Positions 19,983 to 29,897 of a DNA stretch of 64,000 nucleotides are shown here, one piece after another. The translations under genes were made by a program, and so were the position numbers. The DNA is taken from contig RPFO01000089.1 of the NCBI GenBank assembly GCA_009746045.1, positions 172,043-236,042 on the forward strand. The letters run 5' to 3'. The stretch comes from Mesostigma viride (lineage: Eukaryota > Streptophyta > Mesostigmatophyceae > Mesostigmatales > Mesostigmataceae). The notes below the pieces were generated by a model that ran no database searches, was not told the DNA's origin, and was given only the letters and a program-made list of their open reading frames with translations. Within the stretch, counting starts at the first letter, position 1; every line of letters begins with the position of its first letter.

Positions 19983-20520
19983 GCTTGTCATGACCGCATG
20001 CTATGCATTTCACCGATAGACCATCCTCACCCAGAATTAAATAAGAATATTCTGCAGTGGCTCGGCGGTTGTCTTGGTCATAATACAAGTCTGGCCAGCC
20101 GCGTTGCAGACCAGGCCCTTCCTCCGGTCCAATGTCCGGCGGTTCAGACATGCTACTATGAGCGGCTCCCTCCTCGGTAACGATCTGACAATACGCTAAT
20201 ATATAGGCAGCCTGAAACTAAAATCCCAAGGAATTGTTCGCAACAAAACACTAAATATGCGGTGCGGGCAGACTCGGCCGCCTTGCTTGCAAATTCCGCC
20301 ATGCTGTAGCATTTGGGGGCCAGACTCTATGGGCTGACGGCTGCATGAAAGTCGGCCCCCTGCTCCCCTATAGGGGCCGAAAACATGGGGGCCAGCTCCA
20401 GTTGGTGCCGGTTGCTGCACTGGCCCCTAATATGGAAATAGGGGCCAGATATTCTGGACCGGCGGCTGCAGGATCCGGCCCCTATTTAGCTTGGCTCAAT
20501 GTCACCCCTCCTATTCTTAA

Positions 20521-22432
20521 GGGGACATGACACATCGGAATTTTTTGGCGCCAAAAAATTCGCGCCGGTACCGTCGGTACCCCCGGACCGTGAAATTGTG
20601 GTGCACAATGCGCACACCTCGTGCGGAGGTGGCCATGGCGACGTGTGTTCCGTAAAAATTTGCCTTATCGGCCAGGCGACAAGCGAAAAATGTACGCCGG
20701 TGGTTTTAAACGATGTTCTAGTATGATGTTTCATAGCCAGATATGCACAATTTGAAAAGTCGGTGCCTTTCTTAATCCAGATTTGCACGGGGGTCTAATC
20801 CGAAAATCTGGCCGCACATATTAATTTAGAATGCGTGCCTGCGACGGTAGAATTTAAGATTTGTGGGTTATATTGATGCAGGAAGAAGCGTTTATTAATG
20901 GAAACCGTGAAAACATCCTAAGCGGCTTCGATCTGCGGCCATTTCCCGTCATTTCTGAAATGATATCGTTCAGGCCTGCGCGATCCGCGGTCAAGCCATC
21001 CATGGATGGCTGGCTGTCTCGCGCGCCTGGGTCGGAAATAAAGCCGGCCGTGGTACGTTCATTTGCCGCATGTCACCGCCCTGTCTGTTTGCGCTCTAAA
21101 TGTTCCTGGCATGAAGCTTTGGCGCCGATTCCGGGTGTTCTTGCTATTATTTTGTTCGCCACTTGTTGCAGTTGCGCTATCTAGTGTTTTCGCAGGTTTC
21201 AATGTTTTGCCTTATGCTGCGTATGCCATGCTTCTTAAAGCTAGCAAGAGTTGATCGGGCAGTTTTGCGGCTCTGCTTCACTTTCTTTTATGGAGTTTTT
21301 CATATGGTAGACATTGTATATTGCGTAGTCAAGGACCCTAGCTGCCTGGGAGCGGCATCAACGTTGCAAGGAGCTGGCGAGCTCATAAACGCTTGTCTTG
21401 GCTCTTCAGCATGCTGGAAAACAAGGTGTGAAGTTGTAGGGAAGGTGAGCATGTGTTATATAGTTATCTCCTTCCAATATGTTTTGCTTCCATTACACAT
21501 GGCTGGGGCTTCCTAGATGATAAGGATCAGGTGCTTATTATGACAATATTAAAGGATGGCCCTTTTATCCTTTAGCATCATGACTGGGTGTTAGCTATGA
21601 GGTGATTCCCGCAAGTGGTCATGCCTGCTTGCGTAATGATTTTGTCGGTGGATGTCTTCTTCAAGCATCTAGCATTTGCTTTACGTGCTTCTGCCCAATT
21701 TGCAGGGGGCAAGCTTAGGAATGTGCTTATGGTGTCCCTCATGCCACAGTGTACCAAGCATGCAGGGTGGCAGCTATAACATGATGTACTATGGGCAAAC
21801 TAGGTCAGAATGACCTGTAATTTGGTGGCAAGCTTTATGATACATTTTATTAATTAATTGCACCTGGTTTGCCCCAGTTAGTGGTTGGCTAGGGTGTAAA
21901 AGGGGTGTTGTTTGTGCTCATAACCCGGATTTTCTGTCATTTTTTTTTTGCATGTTTACACCCATCAACATGAGTAAACGTGCTCAGAATGAGCTCAAAC
22001 TTTGTGAGAGTGAAATTCCCACCCTAGGCCTAGTATAAATGTCATCACTGAAACTTTTGCATGTGTCTACTATTTGATTTATTTTTTTAGGACCAAAAAA
22101 ATACGTGTTATGGGCTAAACCCCATCAAATAGTCTAAACGTGCTTATTTTGTGGTCCTGAGTAGCCAGATTTATTTGCGAGGGTGGGGATTTTAGGAAAA
22201 TATGTGGTTTGGTCACTTTTGGTCTGCCCAGTCTCCTAGGAAAAATCGGCCTAAAATAGCGTCTTTTTCTATTTTTAGCTCATAACTGGGTCATGCTGGG
22301 GGGTAGTACCACCCCCAAGTGGCTGGAAAATTTTTTTTTTCACATATTTATGGTTCCCAAGCATAACTGGATTTTTATCCCATGCACAGGTCTGTTTTCT
22401 AGAAAAGTGCACTTTCAATGTGTCATGTCCCC
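20521..22432 (+). mobile_element. non-autonomous Kolobok-like transposon, TTAA flanked
   Basis: Perfect 15-bp inverted ends GGGGACATGACACAT with TTAA on both sides (20517-20520 and 22433-22436). The left end carries the family's subterminal palindrome around GGCGCC (~20537-20562), and its next ~70 bp match the left ends at 45352 and 54778. The right end carries the shared TAGCGTCTTTTTCTATTTTTAG block. 1.9 kb with no transposase; the ORFs are short and unrecognised. The intact ends suggest a fairly recent move. Confidence 0.85.
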
Positions 22433-22436
22433 TTAA

Positions 22437-23880
22437 GCCACCATCGTGCGCTGTGACGCATAGGAAGTCAAAGGTCTTTCGCATTCATTCTCAGTCATTA
22501 AGGCGCTATTTTAAATAGCCATACGTGTTAAACCCAGGAATACCTCTAAGTGCAGTGCCGTTACCACATAACGCAACGAGGAAGAAGGACAGAGTCTATC
22601 ACGGCACACGCACGAGCTCTACGCGAGCAAGTGCACATTACGCTCCTCCCCTCCGCGGGGCACACAGAGGTAGACACCGTCAACACAGTCGGCAACGGCC
22701 AGACGGTATCCACCCCAAGACCCGTTGCAGGTCACACAAAATGAGCGTCTCCGCGACGTCCATTGGCACAAACGACATAGAAACGCCTATAGAGAGCACG
22801 ACATTTAGCATAAATCCCCCTACGCGTGCGGACCCGGAGAGAAGGCAAGCGCTTAAGCTAGCCCTCCGCGGGCATAGCTCATAAAGATGATAAATCTAAC
22901 TAAGTGACGTACCATCGTTGATATCGTTGAGAACCCCGGAACTGGCCGTCACCTTGTGTCGTTGAAAGCCGAAGCTCTGGCCGCCACTAGGTGTCGTTGA
23001 AAACTGGGGTAAATTATGGCCGCTACTGTCGATAGCACCTCACCACAGGGCCATGGCTGACCCCGCCGAGTATCTCTGACTGGCCGCTCGCTGTCTAAAT
23101 CGCCGCTGAATCCCTTACGGGCTGGCCGCCGACCTGTCAGCAACCGTTGAATACAGGAGCCTCTATCTACCCCAAGCTCCGCCTTGGTTTCCTAATTGGC
23201 TTTGAACACTAACCCTCTCCGCGAGAGTTAGCTATTAAACCTCTCCAGCACATTTTACCTCCGATAACCAGTGTTACGTCCCAGCCCAGACTTCTATCCT
23301 GACCTACGTAGCGACAGATCAACCATGCCGGAAATAGGAATAATCAAGGTAGCCTAACGTAGATTGCGCTTCGCGACGTGAGTCGTGAGATATCTGGCAT
23401 CGCGGCTTGTTGCCAAGCTAATTGATACACACTTATATTGGCTAGCAATACCAATTACAAATGGATAGTTGCCCCAGGTTCAATATGAAGGCGTCATCGC
23501 ACTTTACATTCATCAAACCAAGAGGAGGAGACTCTCGTCCTTGGACTAATTTACCCTAGACCTGTGGCTGCGCAGATACAGCGCCGATCCTCTAGAGAAT
23601 TCCAAGGCATGCACTCCACGCAAGATCCTCGGGCCGACATCGACCCTCAACTACAGGATCCACGCATATAAGTACAGGCTAGATCTCAACTGGCGCGGCC
23701 GGCGCGACTGCACCGGCCCCTAGAAGGTCGCACATAACGACCTAGGACCAAAATAACTAGTCCAAATCACATGACTACCAAGATCCATACAAGGTAGAAC
23801 AACAGGCCAAACTGCCTTGGTAATTTATTCCATTGTTGCGCCCGTTCTAAAGGGTCGGGCCGCAACACGCTCTACACGTA
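22437..23880. other. unassigned region
   Basis: No gene recognised. At 22925-23020 a ~45-bp motif around TGTCGTTGAAA recurs two or three times (decayed tandem repeat). 23820-23870 has TTATTCCATTGTTGCGCCCG, possibly an LTR remnant, but no partner was found. Confidence 0.4.
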
Positions 23881-23905
23881 AGCCAGCCATAATTTCAATG
23901 CACAA

Positions 23906-24091
23906 GTCTACACATTTCCATCTCCATTCATATTCGTCATCCTGAACGACTCGAGAACGTAGACAAGATAACTGACGGCAGGCTCGAGCTACCATGGTCC
24001 GGATTCTCCCGATTTCTGGCCTGCGCTGGTTGTCTCCTTGATATGGAATTCTTAATTAATTTCAAGGAGACAACCAGTTCAGGCCAGAAAT
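23906..24091 (-). repeat. dispersed repeat B, with terminal inverted duplication
   Basis: Matches, inverted, the repeats at 38523-38700, 38726-38860 and 45436-45760. The block from ATTTCTGGCCTGCGCTGG to TCTCCTTGA (24010-24044) is followed after ~17 bp by its inverted copy (24061-24092), giving a hairpin. No coding. The family signature is CAAGGAGACAACCAGCGCAG. Confidence 0.7.
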
Positions 24092-24109
24092 CAATGTTTA
24101 ATTAGTTAA

Positions 24110-24223
24110 TAAACACGTGACTGCGTCTTGTGAGCATAAGTCCTCAGTGGGAGGGCAACATGGGATTAATTAATTAATTAAACCTGTGCTCCCGTTGGGG
24201 AGTCACGGAGCATTAGTTACCCC
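24110..24223 (-). repeat. two LINE 3' tails in tandem
   Basis: 24110-24180 is the inverse of the LINE tail at 41062-41131 (CACGTGACTGCGTC with TTAAT repeats). 24186-24223 is the inverse of the TCCGTGACTCCCCAACGGG hairpin tail. Both lack LINE bodies, so extreme 5' truncation or tail-only insertion is likely. Confidence 0.55.
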
Positions 24224-24594
24224 GATGGATGGATGGATGGATGGATGGATGGATGGATGGATGGATGGATGGATGGATGGATGGATGGATGGATGGATGG
24301 ATGGATGGATGGATGGATGGATGGATGGATGGATGGATGGATGGATGGATGGATGGATGGATGGATGGATGGATGGATGGATGGATGGATGGATGGATGG
24401 ATGGATGGATGGATGGATGGATGGATGGATGGATGGATGGATGGATGGATGGATGGATGGATGGATGGATGGATGGATGGATGGATGGATGGATGGATGG
24501 ATGGATGGATGGATGGATGGATGGATGGATGGATGGATGGATGGATGGATGGATGGATGGATGGATGGATGGATGGATGGATGGATGGATGGAT
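24224..24594 (+). repeat. (GGAT)n microsatellite, ~93 copies
   Basis: Uninterrupted tetranucleotide array. Long ORFs of MDGW repeats on one strand and HPSI repeats on the other are artefacts of the repeat. Confidence 0.98.
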
Positions 24595-24992
24595 AAATTA
24601 ATTAGACTCGTGCTCCCGTTGGGGAGTCACGGAGCATTAACCCCGATGGGTGGATGGATGGGTGCAAGCAGTCCTACCGGTCTAATCTATGTACAAGAGC
24701 TATCTACAACATCTATCTTACTAAGTCTATCAACATCAACTCTACCCTAGCGGGACCTGTCTGCCGTCTGGCGTGCTTCCCGTATGTTTGCATACGCGGG
24801 CGCTTCCCCACGGGGGGGGGCTCGTTGTCCTGTATGACCTGGGCCCACTTGGCCTTGTCCATAATCTTTTTCCAAATCACGGGGAGGCCTAGGCCCCCCA
24901 TGTCCTCTACTAGCTGTTCTTTGAAGGTGCGGGCCTTGCGACGTCTAGCATCACGGGGCCCGGCCCACGTAAGGAGGTGCTGGCCAGGGTGA
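24595..24992 (-). mobile_element. 5'-truncated LINE (type C) bordered by (GGAT)n on both sides
   Basis: The minus-strand coding tail (24713-24990) reads [20 protein letters not shown] then [20 protein letters not shown], typical of the C-terminus of the LINE copies at 37-42 kb. The 3' UTR and hairpin tail (TCCGTGACTCCCCAACGGG, then AATTAATTTATCC) run to 24595. The left and right borders are both (GGAT)n, so this copy sits inside a microsatellite. Confidence 0.75.
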
Positions 24993-25396
24993 GCTGGATG
25001 GATGGATGGATGGATGGATGGATGGATGGATGGATGGATGGATGGATGGATGGATGGATGGATGGATGGATGGATGGATGGATGGATGGATGGATGGATG
25101 GATGGATGGATGGATGGATGGATGGATGGATGGATGGATGGATGGATGGATGGATGGATGGATGGATGGATGGATGGATGGATGGATGGATGGATGGATG
25201 GATGGATGGATGGATGGATGGATGGATGGATGGATGGATGGATGGATGGATGGATGGATGGATGGATGGATGGATGGATGGATGGATGGATGGATGGATG
25301 GATGGATGGATGGATGGATGGATGGATGGATGGATGGATGGATGGATGGATGGATGGATGGATGGATGGATGGATGGATGGATGGATGGATGGATG
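24993..25396 (+). repeat. (GGAT)n microsatellite, ~100 copies
   Basis: Pure tetranucleotide array abutting the LINE 5' truncation point on the left and a (GGGT)n array on the right. Confidence 0.98.
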
Positions 25397-25847
25397 ATGG
25401 GTGGGTGGGTGGGTGGGTGGGTGGATGGGTGGGTGGGTGGGTGGGTGGGTGGGTGGGTGGGTGGGTGGGTGGTGGTGGGTGGGTGGGTGGGTGGGTGGGT
25501 GGGTGGGTGGGTGGGTGGGTGGGTGGGTGGGTGGGTGGGTGGGTGGGTGGGTGGGTGGGTGGCTGGGTGGGTGGTCGGGTGGGTGGGTGGGTGGGTGGGT
25601 GGGTGGGTGGGTGGGTGGGTGGGTGGGTGGGTGGGTGGGTGAGTGGGTGGGTGGGTGGGTGGGTGGGTGGGTGGGTGGGTGGTGGGTGGGTGGGTGGGTG
25701 GGTGGGTGGGTGGGTGGGTGGGTGGGTGGGTGGGTGGGTGGGTGGGTGGGTGGGTGGGTGGGTGGGTGGGTGGGTGGGTGGGTGGGTGGGTGGGTGGGTG
25801 GGTGGTCGGGTGGGTGGGTGGGTGGGTGGGTGCATGGGTGGGTGGGT
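25397..25847 (+). repeat. (GGGT)n microsatellite, ~110 copies
   Basis: GGGT repeated with rare variants (GGAT, GGCT, GGTC, GAGT). The G-rich strand has the G3N pattern needed for G-quadruplexes. It is directly joined to the (GGAT)n array with a GATGATGGG junction, suggesting it arose by mutation and expansion from it. The long ORFs are artefacts. Confidence 0.97.
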
Positions 25848-25849
25848 AC

Positions 25850-26045
25850 ACGCAATTCTACCGGTCTACTAAGCTATCTACAAGCTATCTATAAAACAAA
25901 ACATGGGATGGAATGGATGATGTAAGCTATCTATGTACTAGTTACAGGGTTGTGGGCACCACGGCCCGAATCGCTATATGAATGCCATACGCGGTCACAC
26001 GCGGAGCCCCCACAGACTTGGGGGTGGTCTCCTTCATCACTACTT
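25850..26045 (-). mobile_element. 5'-truncated LINE (type B) fragment
   Basis: The minus strand reads GDHPQVCGG, then HSYSDSGRGAHNPVTST and a stop, matching the end of the LINE B ORF at 40,920-41,033. A 3' UTR with AGATAGCTTA-type sequence follows and ends at the (CCCA)n array. Confidence 0.65.
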
Positions 26046-26059
26046 GCCATCCATCCTAC

Positions 26060-26975
26060 AATAATCAAGAACGTGCATCCCACAACCAGAAACAAGTATC
26101 CCACAACCAGGAACAAGTATCCCACAACCAGAAACAAGTATCCCACAACCAGGAACAAGTATCCTACAACCAGGAACAAGTATCCTACAACCAGGAACAA
26201 GTATCCCACAACCAGCAACAGTCACATCTCACAACCAAGAACTGCTATCCCACACCAAAGGAACAAGTATCCCACAACCACGAACAAGTATCAGGGCACA
26301 ACCAGGAACACATCTCACAACCACGAACTGCTACTCTACAACTAGGAACGTGCATCCCACAACCAGGAACTGCTATCCCACAACCAGGAACTGCTATCCC
26401 ACAACCAGGAACGAGTATCCAACAACCAGGAGCAAGTATCCCACAACCAGGAACAAGTATCCAACAACCAGAAACAAGTACCCCACAACCAGGAACAAGT
26501 ATCCCACAACTAGAATCACATCTCACAACCAGTCCTGAACACATCTCACAACCAGGAACAAGTATCCCACAACCAGGAACAAGTATCCCACAACCAGTAT
26601 CCAACAACAAGTATCCAACAACCAGGAACAAGTATCCCACAACCAGGAACAAGTATCCCACAGCCACCAACACATTCCACAACTAGGAACTGCTATCCCA
26701 CAACTAGGAACACATCCCACAATCAAGAACTGCTATCCCACAACCAGGAACGTGTATCCCACGACCAAGAACAGCTATCCCACAACCAGGAACAAGTATC
26801 CCACAACCAGCAACACATCTCACAACCAGAAACGTGCATCCCACCAGGAACACATCCCACAACCAAGAACTGCTATCCCACAACCAGGAACGTGTATCCC
26901 ACAACCAGGAACAAGTATCCCACAACAAGGAACACATCCCACAACCAGGAACGTGTATCCCACAACCAGTCGCGC
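26060..26975 (+). repeat. 21-bp minisatellite, ~40 degenerate copies
   Basis: The unit is CACAACCAGGAACAAGTATCC with variants (AACTGCTATCC, AACGTGTATCC, AACACATCTCA). Spacing is constant, with no unique spacers, so it is a minisatellite and not a CRISPR array. Reading frames in all phases are artefacts. Confidence 0.95.
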
Positions 26976-27724
26976 AGTCGGTCTGAATGACTGGCATTAT
27001 GACGAGCGTCATATTCGTCTCCGGCTTGGCAGTGCCGTCATCCTGCATACAAAAAGCACATTGGAGCCAGCACTTTCCCGCGGGTTGTAGCCGATATTCC
27101 TCCATGCAGCGATATTCACCAATGCGCTATCAATAAACAAGTCGACACCATCCGGGTATGTAAAGAAGCACGCTGCTGGCCACGACGGTCATGGCGATGA
27201 TGAACGACAATAACAAGAACGCCTAATCATAGCAGGCGTCATACAAACTAGAACAGACTGGAACAACTACTTACCCGGTCGTCTGTGATCTTGACACAGA
27301 GCCTAGTTTAGAAGGAAGCGAGGGAAACCGGCCACTATGAGCACCCCTACTTAACCCACATAATGAAGGTTAGGAATCCTCCCCATCATGCTAACCGTAG
27401 TCCGTAGACTCGGTGAAACGCCCCATGCTACAAATACGATAGCCCAGCAACGACTACTTGCGGCCGTCACCTTGTCCAGTTCTGGCTGGCTGTGCGGCGG
27501 TAATTTTACCAAGTTTAAAAATGTTACGCCGCACCAGTCTGTGCTTTTTACGTAGTACCAGTGTAGTGTAGAAATCTGCTCGGCCTTGTGCCAAAAGAGC
27601 CAAACGCCCAAAGCCAACTTCCAAGACGCCCAAAGCCCAATTCCAAGACGCCCAAAGCCCAAAGGCGGGCGAGTCTGGCGCGGCGCGCCTGTTCTGGAGG
27701 CCATTGGGCGCCGGAATAAGAAAT
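26976..27724. other. unassigned region
   Basis: No gene recognised. 27590-27665 has three copies of an 18-bp motif around AAGACGCCCAAAGCC. The left end expected for the hAT copy that follows is missing, so its left part was lost or replaced here. Confidence 0.4.
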
Positions 27725-28088
27725 CCCGCCGTGCATGTACGACTGTTTGCTGCGTGTCGGACTAGGGTCTAGGAGACGAAGGACGAGGAAATTAGGTGAC
27801 GAAGTTATGTTGTCTGCCAACAAGGGCGCGCATCTGGCACCTAACATTTAAGCGTAGCACAATTGACATCCAGGCACCATGGCTAGCGACGGTGATTGTG
27901 TGGGTCTATGGAACACGATGATGATGGGGCCGACGAGATGCAGGCCGTATTCGAGACTGTCTGGACACACATCGTGAAAGAACAGACTCTCAACAAGAAA
28001 GGGCAGCCGACAGGTAACTACAAGCTCAGTGACGTGCACACTTTTGGATGCAAAATTCTCGGGTTCCACCACCCCGCCGAGCAAGGCT
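27725..28088 (+). mobile_element. hAT element copy 2, left part (truncated)
   Basis: Matches 59280-59690 of copy 3. It lacks the CAGTG left terminus. The sequence breaks at 28088 with the insertion of the copia-like LTR element and resumes at 36120-36984. Confidence 0.8.
28084..28088 (+). repeat. 5-bp target duplication of copia-like element, left (AGGCT)
   Basis: AGGCT is repeated at 36120-36124. Removing the element and one AGGCT restores GCAAGGCTAGCACCCGCC, as found uninterrupted at 59680-59697. Confidence 0.9.
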
Positions 28089-28784
28089 AGTTAACGCCAA
28101 GCGCATTGGCGTGATCCTGATTCGGCATATCTCTGCGATTCCAGCGGCACCGGAACGAGTTCATTCCGACAAGTATCAAGAAAGTTATGGCGTTCCGACT
28201 TCCCGGTCGCGCGCGAGCGCGAGCCGGCTGTTCTTCTAAGTCGGACGTGAATATTTGCCGACGACATATGGGGTCGACAGTAATTCCTGGGCTGACAGGA
28301 ATTAGGTGCTGTACCTACGACGGTATTGGATTAATACGTCGTACGCAGGAAATAGGAACCTTAACCTGTGGTCTGTTGGTACCGCAGGCTTAGTCCTGGA
28401 CTTCTAGGTGCAGATGCAATAATCACTGTGGTGACTGTACTCTGTGGTCACTGTGCCTGTATGGCAGACCTACTGTATAGGAGTGGGCGCTGTACAGGTA
28501 GTGAATACTGTACCGGGGTGTTATTACTGAGCAGGCCTCCTAGGCTGCTCAGGACTAGCAAGCACAGTGCACAAGTATATAAACAATAGGCCAGTGCCAA
28601 ATGGGCATCTCTTGCGAGCCCGCCTCACGTGTTGTGCCTTGACTTGGCAAGCGCGTGTACAAGCCTCAAGTGTGTGAGCGCTGTAAACATTATCCGATTT
28701 AACAAAGCTCCGTTTCCAACCATATTCACACATTGCTGCATTGCAACCATATCCTTCACATTGCGTGTGCTAAGAAAGTTAACT
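28089..28784 (+). repeat. 5' LTR of the copia-like element
   Basis: Begins AGTTAACGCC, ends TTAACT. Contains the TATA box at 28576. A TGG primer site does not directly follow (the next bases are CAAATTACAACCAG), so the primer is unknown. Confidence 0.9.
28576..28583 (+). promoter_or_regulatory. TATA box in 5' LTR
   Basis: TATATAAA, repeated in the 3' LTR at 35911-35918. Transcription would start ~30 bp downstream, placing the U3/R border near 28610. Confidence 0.6.
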
Positions 28785-28877
28785 CAAATTACAACCAGTC
28801 TCAGCGGAACGGCCAGGAGGGTCGTTGCCGGTTGCGGTGTGCAGCTTTGACGACGAGAGGAGCTCGTCCGGTGGTGA

Positions 28878-29795
28878 ATGGTGCAGGAGGAACAACGGCA
28901 GCAGGATTTCCGGTTTCGGCAGTCTGCTGGGGGTTCGATTTCTCCTGAATTACGCCGTGTCGTTCGGGATCTATCTTTGTTGCTTGCAGATCGTCCGCCT
29001 GTAAATCGCAGCTTCGTGCAATTCGTCGACGACCAGGTCGAAGATTGGGAGCGAATTCTGCGACACGTACAAACCATCGTCATTCCGGAGCACCGGAGCA
29101 TCGACGACCTTGAGCAGGAGCTTCACGGGTTGGTCGGCATCCAGACGGTGATTACTGCAGTAGCAGAGCGAGTGCGGACGGAGTTGGCAGCAAGGCGAGG
29201 CGAGGTTGCGGAGGCAGCTGGCGCAGGGCGACACGAGTTTGTGCCGACAGTAGCGGGCGCGGGAGTACCACGTGCTTTCGCAGGCGGCATCGGCGACGAG
29301 GGTGTTGCAGCGGGCCAGTTAGGCGTGAACGACGCGGAGCGGAGCACACAGGCGGCTTGCAGAGGTCGGGGCGACAGCGGAAGCCATCGCCGGAGGACAG
29401 CGCGCGACAAGAGTCGGCAGGTTTCCAGAGCGAGTAAGAGTTCCTTTTCAGGAGCTGCCCCCGCCCCTTCGCGTTCGTGTGACGCGTTGGGAGGAGTTTG
29501 CACCTCTTGGTACGAGAGTGACCTTGAGGTAGGAGCAGGGGGTGTCGCTGGGCTAGGCGACGAGGCACTTGGCGACCACGAGGTGCCAACGTACAATCCG
29601 CGAGGTGCCAACGACGGGTTGTCACCTGTCTACTTTACCAACGGTGACGATTCAGTCATCGCGGGCCGACAGCGGGTCGACGACGGCGCAGCAGGTAGCA
29701 GGGTACCAGAGCTGATTGTGGTGAGCGACAGCGACGACGACAGCGACAAGGAGAACCAGGACGCGCCTGGGGCCAGCCGTGGTGGTCTTGCCTGA
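28878..29795 (+). CDS. additional 5' ORF of the copia-like element
   Basis: 305 codons, ATG to TGA, open throughout, between the 5' LTR and gag. Residues ~15-115 are predicted-helical with charged heptad-like spacing (VVRDLSLLLADRPP, DDQVEDWERILRHVQ, SIDDLEQELHG). The middle is Ala/Gly/Arg rich, and the C-terminus is acidic, ELIVVSDSDDDSDKENQD, resembling a SUMO-interaction motif followed by acidic residues. Ty1/copia elements normally start with gag, so this is an extra gene. It could be an N-terminal gag part split off, or an accessory protein. No family recognised. Confidence 0.6.
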   Translation: MVQEEQRQQDFRFRQSAGGSISPELRRVVRDLSLLLADRPPVNRSFVQFVDDQVEDWERILRHVQTIVIPEHRSIDDLEQELHGLVGIQTVITAVAERVRTELAARRGEVAEAAGAGRHEFVPTVAGAGVPRAFAGGIGDEGVAAGQLGVNDAERSTQAACRGRGDSGSHRRRTARDKSRQVSRASKSSFSGAAPAPSRSCDALGGVCTSWYESDLEVGAGGVAGLGDEALGDHEVPTYNPRGANDGLSPVYFTNGDDSVIAGRQRVDDGAAGSRVPELIVVSDSDDDSDKENQDAPGASRGGLA

Positions 29796-29897
29796 GTGGT
29801 AACACTTGGCACTTTCCTTTCTTGTTCAGTAGCTTATATTGCTTTAATTGCTGCTTGGCCACTTGGCTGGCTGTAGCAGATCTGAACAGAGGCCATC

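Larger units (their letters stand above)
16303..20512. mobile_element. terminal-inverted-repeat element of 4.2 kb, class uncertain
   Basis: Perfect 14-bp inverted ends AGGAGGGGTGACAT (16303-16316, complement at 20499-20512). These are flanked by the direct repeat ATTCTTAA (16295-16302 and 20513-20520), an 8-bp duplication, or 9 bp if a T is counted. Both subterminal regions contain GGCCCCTATTT and ATAGGGGCC motifs. A second, longer inverted repeat lies inside (16672-16790 with 19864-19982). The 8-9 bp duplication would fit hAT or Mutator; no transposase was found. The interior holds a TG-rich satellite and no recognised gene. Confidence 0.65.

Noticed and set aside
20517-22436. piggyBac element, because of TTAA duplication
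   Set aside because: The related longer element encodes a Mutator-like/Kolobok-type transposase, not a piggyBac DDD transposase; Kolobok also uses TTAA.
24186-25925. Long ORFs of MDGW, HPSI, GGWV or HPPT repeats
   Set aside because: They exist in every frame of the GGAT/GGGT arrays and have no unique sequence; products of the microsatellite, not genes.
26060-26975. CRISPR-like regular array
   Set aside because: Units are contiguous with no unique spacers, units vary by substitution, and the context is eukaryotic. It is a minisatellite.
27540-27560. CCAGTGTAGTGTAG as the missing left end of hAT copy 2
   Set aside because: Only CAGTGTA matches, the preceding bases do not equal GTCGTAAT, and the following sequence lacks the TACGC-rich terminus.
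28368-28948. ORFs within the 5' LTR and leader
   Set aside because: They are inside regulatory sequence duplicated in the 3' LTR and have no conserved coding pattern.
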